Source: DASVEE01 sp036399695 (GTDB lineage: Bacteria; Acidobacteriota; Thermoanaerobaculia; Gp7-AA8). From it: DNA of 14,807 nucleotides. Of the stretch, positions 6,148 through 14,246 are shown in pieces. A program made the translations under genes and the position numbers. The stretch's first letter is position 1, and each line of letters begins with the position of its first letter. The stretch lies in the NCBI GenBank assembly GCA_036399695.1, contig DASWMP010000224.1, forward strand, positions 1 to 14,807, in the 5' to 3' direction. The notes below the pieces were generated by a model that was not told the DNA's origin, searched no databases, and was given only the letters and a program-made list of their open reading frames with translations.

Positions 6148-6861
6148 ATGAACATGGACACGTACCTCGCCCGGCTCGGCTATCACGGCCCCCGTGCCGC
6201 CACCGAGCCGGTGTTGCGCGAGCTGCACCGGCGGCACCTGCTGACCGTGCCGTTCGAGAACCTCGACATTCACTGGAACCGCACCATCGTGCTCGACGAA
6301 ACGCGCTTCATCGAGAAGATCGTCGACGAGCGGCGCGGGGGGTTCTGCTACGAATTGAATGGCGCCTTTGCCGCGCTGTTGCGGGCGCTGGGCTTCGACG
6401 TGCAGCTCCTGTCCGCGCGGCCGGCCGAAGCAGCGCCGGAGTTCGACCACATGGCTCTGCTGGTCGATTCGCGGTGGCTGGCGGACGTCGGGTTCGGCGA
6501 GTCGTTCCTCGAGCCGCTGGACGTGCGTCGCCGCGACGAGCAGCACGATCCCGCGGGTGTCTTCCGCATCGAGGAGCGCGGGTCCGAGCTGATGCTGATG
6601 GGGGAGGAGGGGAAGCTCGAGTTCTTCTTCACGCTCACGCCTCACGACCTCAGCGAGTTCGAACCGATGTGCCATTACCAGCAGACGTCGCCGGAGTCGC
6701 ACTTTACGAAGAAGCGCGTCTGCAGCGTCGCCACGGAAGCCGGCCGCATCACGTTGACGGACGACCGCCTCATCGTGCGCGAGCACGGCGTCAGAACCGA
6801 GACGCTGATCGCCGGCGAGGAAGCGTGGCGCGAGACGCTGCGCGCACGCTTCGGATTCTGA
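6148..6861 (+). CDS. nat: Arylamine N-acetyltransferase
   Basis: A 237-aa cytosolic enzyme that moves the acetyl group of acetyl-CoA to arylamines, arylhydrazines or related acceptors. The cysteine-protease-like triad is complete: C67 in RRGGFCYELNG, H101 in FDHMALLV and D113 in WLADVGFG. The early VPFENLDI block (34-41) is also a family signature. It is slightly shorter than the usual 260-280 aa, mainly at the C-terminus. The first ATG (6148) is preceded by GAGAGG about five bases away; the second ATG two codons later is also possible. It lies downstream of the ArsR-type gene across a repeat-filled gap and converges on the ABC permease gene with only four bases between stops. The natural acceptor cannot be told from sequence. 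Confidence 0.93.
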   Translation: MNMDTYLARLGYHGPRAATEPVLRELHRRHLLTVPFENLDIHWNRTIVLDETRFIEKIVDERRGGFCYELNGAFAALLRALGFDVQLLSARPAEAAPEFDHMALLVDSRWLADVGFGESFLEPLDVRRRDEQHDPAGVFRIEERGSELMLMGEEGKLEFFFTLTPHDLSEFEPMCHYQQTSPESHFTKKRVCSVATEAGRITLTDDRLIVREHGVRTETLIAGEEAWRETLRARFGF

Positions 6862-6865
6862 AGCC

Positions 6866-8095
6866 CTACTCGTACCTCAGGGCGTCGATCGGGTCGAGCT
6901 TCGCCGCTTTCCGGGCGGGGTAGAACCCGAAGAAGATGCCGATCGTCGCTGCGACGGCGAACGACAGGATGATCGATTGCGAGCTGACGACCATCGGCCA
7001 GCCGGCCAGCCGTCCGAGCAGCATGGCCACGCCGACGCCCGTCAGCACGCCGATCAGGCCGCCGAAGACCGACAGCGTGATGGCTTCGAAGAGGAACTGC
7101 AGCAGCACGTGGCGTCCTCGGGCGCCGATGGCCATCCGGATGCCGATCTCGCGGGTGCGCTCGGTGACGCTGACGAGCATGATGTTCATGATGCCGATGC
7201 CGCCGACGACGAGTGAGACGATGGCGATGCCGAGGAGGAGGTTGCGCATCATGCCGACCTGCTGCTGGTTGGCGCGGGCCATCTCTTCCTGCGAGCGGAG
7301 CATGAAGTCGGCGTCGCCGCCGGGCGGGATGCGGTGGCGCTGGCGGAGGAGGGCGTCGATCTGGTCCATGGCGTCCTGCACCTGCTCGGCGGAGGCGGCC
7401 GAAGCCATGATCATCCCGAGCCGCTGCTGACCCATCAGGCGCTTCATGACGGTGGTGTAGGGGGCGATGATCTGGTCGTCCTGATCGCTCCCCATCATGC
7501 TGCCGCCCTTGCGCTCGAGGATGCCGGTGACGCGGAACGGGACGTTCTTCACGCGCACGATGGAGCCGACGGCGCCGCCGCCGGGGAAGAGGTTCTCCGC
7601 GACGGTCGCGCCGAGGATGCACACCTTCGTTCCGCCCCTGATGTCCGCTTCGGAGAAGAAGCTCCCCTCGGACAGGTTCCAGGCGCGGATGTACGGCCAG
7701 TCGAGGCCCACGCCGAAGACCTGCGTCGACCAGTTCAGCTCACCGGCGATGACCTGCCCGGCGGTACGGACGTTCGGGGTGACGTAGGCGACGGCCGGGC
7801 ACTCGCGCTTGATGGCGTCGACGTCCTGCTCTGTGAGCGTCGACTGCCCGGTGAAGATGCGCGCGCCCCCCTGCGTCGACGCCCCCGGCATGATCATGAT
7901 GTAGTTCGACCCGAGGGAGTTGATCATCTCGGTCACGGACGCGGCCACGCCGGCGCCGATCGCCACCGACACGATGACGCACGCCACACCGATGACGACG
8001 CCGAGCGCCGTCAGCAACGACCGCAGCTTGTTCCGCGCGATCGACTTGAGGCCGACGATGGTGATGTTGCCGAGGCGGGTGATTGAGTTGCGCAT
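6866..8095 (-). CDS. MacB/FtsX-type ABC transporter permease
   Basis: A 409-aa inner-membrane protein of the type VII (MacB-like) ABC family. Segment one is at about 26-48, a large extracytoplasmic MacB_PCD domain covers about 50-280, and three segments follow at about 284-309, 335-362 and 372-392. The coupling signature SVTERTREIGIRMAIGA (309-325) and the ending YPARKAAKLDPIDALRYE are characteristic. It works with the separate ATPase and adaptor upstream, as in split MacAB or YknXYZ systems, using ATP to drive periplasmic or envelope export rather than moving substrate through the membrane itself. ATG 8095 is the only credible start, but no good ribosome-binding site precedes it and a heptamer array begins nine bases upstream. 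The 163-bp gap to the ATPase gene is unusual within an operon. Substrate unknown. Confidence 0.92.
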   Translation of the reverse strand: MRNSITRLGNITIVGLKSIARNKLRSLLTALGVVIGVACVIVSVAIGAGVAASVTEMINSLGSNYIMIMPGASTQGGARIFTGQSTLTEQDVDAIKRECPAVAYVTPNVRTAGQVIAGELNWSTQVFGVGLDWPYIRAWNLSEGSFFSEADIRGGTKVCILGATVAENLFPGGGAVGSIVRVKNVPFRVTGILERKGGSMMGSDQDDQIIAPYTTVMKRLMGQQRLGMIMASAASAEQVQDAMDQIDALLRQRHRIPPGGDADFMLRSQEEMARANQQQVGMMRNLLLGIAIVSLVVGGIGIMNIMLVSVTERTREIGIRMAIGARGRHVLLQFLFEAITLSVFGGLIGVLTGVGVAMLLGRLAGWPMVVSSQSIILSFAVAATIGIFFGFYPARKAAKLDPIDALRYE

Positions 8096-8103
8096 GATGG
8101 GGC

Positions 8104-8244
8104 GTTGTCCGTTGTCCGTTGCTGGTTGTTCGTTGTCGGGGTTAACACGGGTGTAGCGGAAGTTGTTTTTGGCTTTTGGTTTTTGGTTTTTGGTGTTCTC
8201 GGCCGGGGCTCCTCGTGTATCGACCAACAACCAACAACCAACAA
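8104..8244. repeat. Three nested heptamer arrays within the ABC operon
   Basis: In plus-strand order: GTTGTCC (8104, 8111), GTTGCTG (8118), GTTGTTC (8125), GTTGTCG (8132); then a T-rich block TGTTTTT (8164), GGCTTTT (8171), GGTTTTT (8178, 8185), GGTGTTC (8192); then CCAACAA (8224, 8231, 8238). All step by seven. The outer arrays are rough reverse complements, so the T-rich array would sit in the loop of a long hairpin in the ATPase-permease message. Confidence 0.85.
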
Positions 8245-8258
8245 CTGCTTCTCTGCTT

Positions 8259-9011
<753 letters not shown>

Positions 9012-10274
9012 TTAGCGCCGGCCTCCGCGTCCGCCAGCACCGCCGGCCGCGCCGCCCATCGGGGGCGGTCCTTCGACCTTCGCCGTGGCCAGGCCGACGA
9101 CGACAGCGTCACCGATCTTGAGCGTGCCGGGGTCGATGACGGCAGTGAAGCGGCCGTCGCTGATTCCGGTGCGGATCTGGACCGGCGTCAGCTTGTTCTC
9201 CGCGCCGAGGAGGTAGACGGTCTGCGGTTTCCCCGCGGCAGCCGCAGCGGCGGCGCCGCGACGGCCGGCCGGCATCTGCCGGGCTGCCCCTTCGAGTCCG
9301 CCACCCTGGCCGGACTGTGCAGCGCGGCGCTCGAAGCCGCCACCGCTGCCGCCCGCGCCGCCGGCCTGCTGGCCACGCTCGCTCTCCGGTCTGAAGCGGA
9401 GGGCGCCGTTCGGGACGCGCAGGACGTCGCGCACCGTGTTGACGTCGATCGTGACGTTCGCCGTCATCTTCGGACGCAGCCGCCCCTCGGGGTTGGCGAC
9501 CTCGATGATGACCGGATAGGTGACGACGTTCTGGTTCACGACGGCGTTGTAGCGGATCTGGGCGATGCGGCCGCGGAACTCGTCCTCGGGGTAGGCGTCG
9601 ACGCTGAAGCGCGCCACCTGGCCGACCTGGATACGGCCGATGTCCGACTGGTCCACGTCCGCCTGCACCTGCATCTTCGTCAGGTCCTGCGCGATCTGGA
9701 AGAGCGTGGGCGCCTGGAACGAGGCGGCCACCGTCTGGCCGACGTCGTACTGCCGGTCGACGACGATGCCGGCGATGGGGGAGATGATCTTCGTATAGCG
9801 GAGGTTGGTCTCCGACTGGCGCAGCCCGGCCGAAGCCTGCTGGACCTGCGCGGCGGCGGCCTCGTACTGGGCGCGCGCGGCGTCGAGGTCGGCTTCCGCC
9901 GAAAGGCCGCTCTGCGAGAGGCGTCGCTGCCGCTCGTACGTGATCTTGGCGTTGGCCGCTTCCACACGGGCGCGGGTGACGTCGGCGGAGCGTTGCTCGA
10001 CGGTGGCCTGGAAGGGGGTCGGATCGAGCTCGGCGAGGAGCTGCCCCTTCGTCACCTGGCTGTTGAAGTCGGCATAGAGGCGGGAGATGACGCCCGAGAC
10101 CTGCGAGCCGACCTGCACGGTCGTGACGGCCGAGAGCGTGCCGGTGGCCGTGACGGTCATCGTCACATTGCCACGATCGACTTTTTCAGTTTTGTATTGC
10201 TGGCCCTTGTTGCCGCGCCCCTTGCAGGCCACCAGGGCGAGAAGAAGAAGCGTAATCGTCAGTTTTCGTTGCAC
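9012..10274 (-). CDS. Periplasmic adaptor lipoprotein, MacA/HlyD family
   Basis: A 420-aa membrane fusion protein linking the ABC permease to an outer-membrane channel. A short signal sequence ends in the lipobox LVAC with C17 as the lipidated cysteine. The lipoyl half-motifs lie at about 54-87 and 162-185, a long alpha hairpin (about 88-157) sits between them, and a beta-barrel domain follows (about 195-285). The start is GTG at 10274: the frame continues upstream without another good start, and the signal sequence begins exactly there. A GAGG lies 11 bases upstream. Odd features are a glycine/alanine-rich insert of about 50 residues (299-349) before the membrane-proximal domain and a glycine-rich end (402-420). 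It is first in the operon with the ATPase and permease; no TolC-like gene is present. Confidence 0.92.
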   Translation of the reverse strand: MQRKLTITLLLLALVACKGRGNKGQQYKTEKVDRGNVTMTVTATGTLSAVTTVQVGSQVSGVISRLYADFNSQVTKGQLLAELDPTPFQATVEQRSADVTRARVEAANAKITYERQRRLSQSGLSAEADLDAARAQYEAAAAQVQQASAGLRQSETNLRYTKIISPIAGIVVDRQYDVGQTVAASFQAPTLFQIAQDLTKMQVQADVDQSDIGRIQVGQVARFSVDAYPEDEFRGRIAQIRYNAVVNQNVVTYPVIIEVANPEGRLRPKMTANVTIDVNTVRDVLRVPNGALRFRPESERGQQAGGAGGSGGGFERRAAQSGQGGGLEGAARQMPAGRRGAAAAAAAGKPQTVYLLGAENKLTPVQIRTGISDGRFTAVIDPGTLKIGDAVVVGLATAKVEGPPPMGGAAGGAGGRGGRR

Positions 10275-10306
10275 GTCAGGAGGTTCCTCTTTCGAAACGG
10301 GTGCGG

Positions 10307-10312
10307 AGTATA
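10307..10312 (-). promoter_or_regulatory. Candidate -10 box for the ABC efflux operon
   Basis: On the minus strand TATACT lies 32 bases upstream of the GTG at 10274, giving a predicted leader of about 26 nt. The hexamer 17 bases further upstream, GAAATC, is a poor -35 match. Confidence 0.45.
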
Positions 10313-10372
10313 ACGCCCGATACGGCGGGGGATTTCGGAGGTCCGATTTCTGATTTCCGGGTCGTGAGTTTC

Positions 10373-10452
10373 GTTGTCCGTTGTCCGTTTCCCGTTGTCC
10401 GTGCTCCGCTTCACGCAAAGTTCGCGCTAGCGCGGCACGGACGGCCGTTAAC
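10373..10452. repeat. GTTGTCC heptamer array upstream of the efflux operon
   Basis: Units GTTGTCC (10373, 10380), GTTTCCC (10387), GTTGTCC (10394) and GTGCTCC (10401) abut. A partial opposite arm (GCGGCACGGACGGCCGTTAAC, about 10432-10452) follows. Between them lies a perfect 12-nt palindrome, CGCGCTAGCGCG (10423-10434). Shortly before, at about 10331-10358, GATTTC-type words also recur at about seven bases. Confidence 0.75.
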
Positions 10453-10480
10453 AAGGCCCCGGCGAGTCATTTCGGGTTCT

Positions 10481-10515
10481 CCGCCTCCCGCCTCCCGGGC
10501 CCCGGGCCCCGATCC
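10481..10515. repeat. CCGCCTC/CCGGGCC heptamer array upstream of bactofilin
   Basis: Five abutting 7-nt units: CCGCCTC (10481, 10488), CCGGGCC (10495, 10502) and CCGATCC (10509). The word changes mid-array while the period does not. The expected -35 position of the bactofilin promoter falls inside this array. Confidence 0.75.
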
Positions 10516-10522
10516 CTGAGCG

Positions 10523-10531
10523 TGCTATGCT
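10523..10531 (+). promoter_or_regulatory. Extended -10 box for bactofilin
   Basis: TGCTATGCT fits an extended -10 (TGn plus TATGCT). Initiation would fall near 10538, about 20 bases before the ATG at 10560. The upstream in-frame ATG at 10527 lies inside this box, which argues against its use. Confidence 0.5.
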
Positions 10532-10559
10532 TCCGGCCCATTTCTGGCGAGGTCTGTTC

Positions 10560-10991
10560 ATGGCCCTTTTCGGCAGCAAAGATTCCACCACCAATGCAGC
10601 GACCAGGTCCCCCGTTCGTGCGGCCGATGCGCCGGCGATGCCGGGGTTTACGTTCATCGGGCCCAACACGACGGTGGAAGCGACGATCACCGGATCGGAT
10701 CCGTGTGTCGTCGAAGGGACGATCCGCGGCCGGATCAACCTGACGAGCGATCTCAGGCTCGGCACGAAAGCGCGCGTCGAAGCGTCCGTTCATGCGAAGA
10801 ACGTGACGGTCGAAGGGAAGGTCACGGGCGACATCTCGGCCGACGAACGCGTCGAGCTCGTCATGACCGCCACCGTCGACGGCAACATCCGCGCCCCCAA
10901 GATCATCGTGGCCGAAGGCGCCCGGTTCCGCGGCAGCGTGGACATGGGCTCGCAGCGGCCGCACGGGGAGCAGTCCAACAGAGTGAAGTAA
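10560..10991 (+). CDS. Bactofilin family cytoskeletal protein
   Basis: A 143-aa protein of the bactofilin (DUF583) family, which polymerises without nucleotide into filaments at the membrane and serves cell shape, polarity or cell-wall synthesis. A disordered N-terminus (1-27) precedes a right-handed beta-helix core made of short hydrophobic rungs: FIGPNTTVEATITG, CVVEGTIRGRI, VHAKNVTVEGKVTGDI and VDGNIRAPKIIVAEGARFRGSV (about 31-130). A charged tail ends the protein. ATG 10560 is preferred over the in-frame ATG at 10527 because GCGAGGT (10547-10553) lies six bases upstream and the earlier ATG sits in the promoter. Most bactofilin genes neighbour an M23 peptidase gene; none is visible here, so its partner is elsewhere or it acts alone. 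Confidence 0.93.
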   Translation: MALFGSKDSTTNAATRSPVRAADAPAMPGFTFIGPNTTVEATITGSDPCVVEGTIRGRINLTSDLRLGTKARVEASVHAKNVTVEGKVTGDISADERVELVMTATVDGNIRAPKIIVAEGARFRGSVDMGSQRPHGEQSNRVK

Positions 10992-10998
10992 TGAATGA

Positions 10999-11070
10999 GT
11001 TGGCGGTTGGCAGTTGGCGGTCGGCGGTAGAACCGGTCCGCTGCCCACCGCCGACTGCCAACCGCCCAAC
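10999..11070. repeat. GTTGGCG heptamer hairpin between bactofilin and aldehyde dehydrogenase
   Basis: Units GTTGGCG (10999), GTTGGCA (11006), GTTGGCG (11013) and GTCGGCG (11020) face an opposite arm of CACCGCC (11046), GACTGCC (11053) and AACCGCC (11060). The loop is about 19 nt. It nearly fills the 91-bp gap and ends one base before the GGAGGT ribosome-binding site of the next gene. Confidence 0.85.
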
Positions 11071-11082
11071 TGGAGGTACACG

Positions 11083-12621
11083 ATGTCCGCAACTCAAACC
11101 GAAACGCGCGTGCAGCGGCACGGGCTGCGCGAAACGCGCGAGTACAAGAACTACGTCAACGGTGAATGGGTCTCGTCCCAGTCGGGCGAGGTCTTCGAGA
11201 ACCGCAATCCGGCCGATCACGACGACCTGATCGGCACGTTCCAGGAGTCGAATGCCGACGACCTCGCCGGCGCTGTCGACGCGGCCCACGAGGCGTATCA
11301 GTCGTGGCGCCTGGTGCCGGCGCCGAAGCGCGCCGAGTATCTCTACAAGGTCGGCGACATCCTCAAGCGCGACAAGGAAAAGATCGCCCGCGAGATGACG
11401 CGCGAGATGGGGAAGGTGTTCGACGAGACGAAGGGGGACGTGCAGGAAGCCATCGACATGGCCTTCCTCGCGGCGGGTGAAGGTCGCCGCCTCTTCGGCG
11501 TGACCACCCCCTCCGAGCTCCCGAACAAGTTCAACATGGCCGTGCGCATGCCCCTCGGCGTGGCGGGCCTGATCACGCCGTGGAACTTCCCGATCGCCAT
11601 CCCGGCGTGGAAGGGCATGGCGGCGCTGATCTGCGGCAATACGGTCGTCATCAAGCCGGCCTCGCAGACGCCGCTGTCGGTGATCATGCTGGCCGAGGCG
11701 TTCGAGGAAGCGGGTTTGCCGAAGGGCGTCTGGAACGTCGTCACGGGCGGCGGACGCGAAGTCGGCGAGCCGATGCTCCGCAACGACAAGATCCGCGTCA
11801 TCTCCTTCACCGGCTCGACGGAAGTGGGCCGCCAGATCAACACGGCCTGCGCGCCGTCGTTCAAGCACGTCCATCTCGAGATGGGCGGCAAGAACGTGAT
11901 CATGGTGATGGACGACGCCGACGTCGATCTCGCGGTCGACGGCGCTCTCTGGGGCGCGTTCGGCACGACCGGACAGCGCTGCACCGCGGCCTCGCGCCTG
12001 GTGGTGCACGAGAAGGTGTACGACCAGTTCGTCGAGAAGCTGGCGGGGCGCGCGAAGAAGCTCCGCGTCGGCAACGGCCTCGACCCGAAGGTGGACATGG
12101 GCCCGAGCGTCTCGGCGTCGCAGCTCAAGACCGTCGAGACGTACGTGCAGATCGGCAAGGACGAAGGTGCCCGCATCGTGGCCGGCGGCAATACGCTGAC
12201 GGACGGCGATTACGCGAAGGGCTACTTCCACGAGCCGACCGTCTTCGCCGACGTCACGGCCGACATGCGCATCGCGCAGGAAGAGATCTTCGGACCGGTG
12301 ACGGCCGTCATCAAGTGCTCGTCGCTCGAAGAAGCGATCTCGATCGGCAACGGCGTCCGCTACGGCTTGTCGGCGTCGATCTACACGCGCGACATCAACA
12401 AGGCGTACGTGGCCATGCGCGACATGTACACGGGCCTCTTCTACGTCAACGCCCCGACGATCGGCGCCGAAGTGCACCTGCCGTTCGGCGGCGTGAAGGA
12501 GACGGGCAACGGCCACCGCGAAGCCGGCGTGGCCGGGATCGACGTCTTCAGCGAATGGAAATCGATCTACGTCGATTACAGCGGCGCGTTGCAGCGCGCG
12601 CAGATCGATAACGAGATGTAG
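11083..12621 (+). CDS. NAD(P)-dependent aldehyde dehydrogenase
   Basis: A 512-aa cytosolic enzyme of the ALDH superfamily that oxidises an aldehyde to the carboxylate. All key residues are present at standard spacing: N168 in TPWNFP, K191 in IKPAS, the FTGS cofactor motif (242-245), the general base E266 in LEMGGKN and the nucleophile C300 in GQRCTAASR. The closing block HLPFGGVKETGNGHREAG and the tail VFSEWKSIYVDYSG resemble the group often annotated as alpha-ketoglutaric semialdehyde dehydrogenase (Bacillus YcbD-like), but substrate cannot be fixed from sequence. ATG 11083 has GGAGGT five bases upstream. It lies between a bactofilin gene and a secreted peptidase gene with repeat-filled gaps on both sides, so it is probably its own unit. 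No metabolic partner is nearby. Confidence 0.95.
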   Translation: MSATQTETRVQRHGLRETREYKNYVNGEWVSSQSGEVFENRNPADHDDLIGTFQESNADDLAGAVDAAHEAYQSWRLVPAPKRAEYLYKVGDILKRDKEKIAREMTREMGKVFDETKGDVQEAIDMAFLAAGEGRRLFGVTTPSELPNKFNMAVRMPLGVAGLITPWNFPIAIPAWKGMAALICGNTVVIKPASQTPLSVIMLAEAFEEAGLPKGVWNVVTGGGREVGEPMLRNDKIRVISFTGSTEVGRQINTACAPSFKHVHLEMGGKNVIMVMDDADVDLAVDGALWGAFGTTGQRCTAASRLVVHEKVYDQFVEKLAGRAKKLRVGNGLDPKVDMGPSVSASQLKTVETYVQIGKDEGARIVAGGNTLTDGDYAKGYFHEPTVFADVTADMRIAQEEIFGPVTAVIKCSSLEEAISIGNGVRYGLSASIYTRDINKAYVAMRDMYTGLFYVNAPTIGAEVHLPFGGVKETGNGHREAGVAGIDVFSEWKSIYVDYSGALQRAQIDNEM

Positions 12622-12636
12622 TGGGTGGGACAGACA
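12622..12636 (+). repeat. Remnant of hairpin repeat family A
   Basis: GTGGGACAGACAG (12624-12636) matches the first half of the family A hairpin (4-16) and then passes directly into a GTTGGCG heptamer array. The two repeat families are fused at this point. Confidence 0.5.
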
Positions 12637-12838
12637 GTTGGCGGTTGGCAGTTGGCGGTTGGCAGGGGAAACGGCCAACTGCCGGCCATCAACCGCCAAT
12701 CACCCTTTCATCTACTGCCAACCGCCAACCGCCAACCGCCAACTGCCAACTAAAAAATCGCCGCCGGCCATCAACCGCCAATCACCCTTTCATCTACTGC
12801 CAACCGCCAACTGCCAACTGCCAACTAAAAAAATCGCC
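12637..12838. repeat. GTTGGCG heptamers and a tandem duplication before the M28 gene
   Basis: Units GTTGGCG (12637), GTTGGCA (12644), GTTGGCG (12651) and GTTGGCA (12658) start the gap. Then an 82-nt block (12681-12762) is repeated in tandem as a 76-nt block (12763-12838). Each block has the same order: GCCGGCCATC, a unique CACCCTTTCATCTACT stretch, GCCAACC/GCCAACT heptamers, an A-run and ATCGCC. Copy 1 has five heptamers and six A's; copy 2 has four heptamers and seven A's, which explains the 6-nt difference. Copy 2 ends exactly at the M28 start codon. Confidence 0.9.
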
Positions 12839-14230
12839 ATGCGTACCACGATCGCAGCCCTGCTCCTCCTTCTCGCGATCCCGGCGTTTGCGCAGGATCG
12901 TGTCGACATCGCCGCCCGACGCATCATCGACGCGGAGGTCGGGACTACCCGCGCCTATGACACGCTCGAGTACCTGACGGACAACATCGGGCCGCGTCTG
13001 TCGGGCTCGCCGAATGCGGAGCGCGCGGTGCGCTGGGCCACCGAGCAGTTCCGCCGGTGGGGCATCCCGGTGACGAACGAGAAGGTGATGGTGCCGCACT
13101 GGGTGCGTGGCGCCGAGCGGGGCAGTCTGGTGTCGCACAACCAGCAGCGCGTCATCTTGACGGCGCTCGGCGGCAGCGTCGCCACGCCGGCCGCGGGACT
13201 CACGGCCGAAGTCGTCGAGGTGACGTCGTACGACCAGCTCGAACAGCTCGGGACGAAGGGCGTGCAGGGAAAGATCGTCTTCTATAACCGGCCGATGAAC
13301 ATGGAGCTCGTGCGCAGCGGCCGCGCGTTCGACGCTTACAGCGACGCGGTGCAGTTCCGCGGCGGTGGTGCCAGCCGCGCCGCGCAGTACGGCGCCGTCG
13401 CCAGCGTGGTCCGCTCGGTGGCCTCGGCATCGCTGCGAACCCCCCATACGGGTGCGATGCGCTACGACCCGAAGTTCAAGAAGATCCCGGCTGCCGCGAT
13501 CGCGACCGAAGACGCTGACCTGATTCACCGGCTCGTCGCGAAAGGGGAGCGGGTGCGGATGCATCTGCTGCTGACGCCGCGCACGCTGCCGGACGTCGCC
13601 TCGGCGAACGTCATCGCGGAGATCCGCGGCTCCGAACGGCCGGACGAGATCGTCCTCGTCGGCGGCCATCTCGACTCCTGGGACCTCGGCACGGGCGCCA
13701 TCGACAACGGCTCCGGCGTGGTCATGGTGATGGAGACGATGCGCCTGCTGCACGAGCTGGGCATCAAGCCGCGGCGGACCATCCGCGCGGTGCTGTTCAT
13801 GAACGAGGAGAACGGGCTGCGCGGCGCACGCGCGTACTTTGCGAACCGCGCCGAGACGGAGCTGCACAAGCATGTCGCGGCCATCGAGACGGACGCCGGC
13901 GCCGCCAAGCCGACCGGCTTCATCACGACATTGCACGGCGTGCAGCTCACGCGCTTCGAAGCACGCGCGAGCGTGCTGAACGCGATCGCGAAGATGTCGT
14001 ATTCGAGCTCGCAGCAGACCGGCGCCGATACGTCGCCGCTCACCGATGCGGGCGTCCCCGGCTTCGGGCTGATCCCCGAGCCGCTTCACTACTTCGATTA
14101 CCACCACAGCGCCGCCGATACGCTCGACAAGATCGACCCGCGCGAGCTCTCGCAGAGCACCGCCGCCGTGGCCGCGCTGACGTACATCCTCGCCGACTCG
14201 GATTTCGATCCGCGCCAGACGGCGAACTGA
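12839..14230 (+). CDS. Secreted M28 family metallopeptidase, carboxypeptidase Q-like
   Basis: A 463-aa exported zinc peptidase. The signal peptide is basic-hydrophobic with a likely AFA|QD cleavage after residue 18. A PA-like insert lies at about 110-235, and the M28 core carries a full two-metal site: H277 (GGHLDSWD), bridging D289 (GAIDNGSG), catalytic E323 and metal ligand E324 (NEENG), D352 (ETDAG) and H423 (YHHSAADT). Sequence and architecture resemble plasma glutamate carboxypeptidase (carboxypeptidase Q), which cleaves dipeptides or C-terminal residues. It should act in the periplasm or outside. ATG 12839 begins the signal peptide, but no ribosome-binding site precedes it; instead the second copy of a tandem duplication with an A-run ends at the start codon. 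It is followed after 16 bases by the SEC-C gene, probably in one operon. Confidence 0.94.
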   Translation: MRTTIAALLLLLAIPAFAQDRVDIAARRIIDAEVGTTRAYDTLEYLTDNIGPRLSGSPNAERAVRWATEQFRRWGIPVTNEKVMVPHWVRGAERGSLVSHNQQRVILTALGGSVATPAAGLTAEVVEVTSYDQLEQLGTKGVQGKIVFYNRPMNMELVRSGRAFDAYSDAVQFRGGGASRAAQYGAVASVVRSVASASLRTPHTGAMRYDPKFKKIPAAAIATEDADLIHRLVAKGERVRMHLLLTPRTLPDVASANVIAEIRGSERPDEIVLVGGHLDSWDLGTGAIDNGSGVVMVMETMRLLHELGIKPRRTIRAVLFMNEENGLRGARAYFANRAETELHKHVAAIETDAGAAKPTGFITTLHGVQLTRFEARASVLNAIAKMSYSSSQQTGADTSPLTDAGVPGFGLIPEPLHYFDYHHSAADTLDKIDPRELSQSTAAVAALTYILADSDFDPRQTAN

Positions 14231-14246
14231 TTCACCGGAGGCCCTG

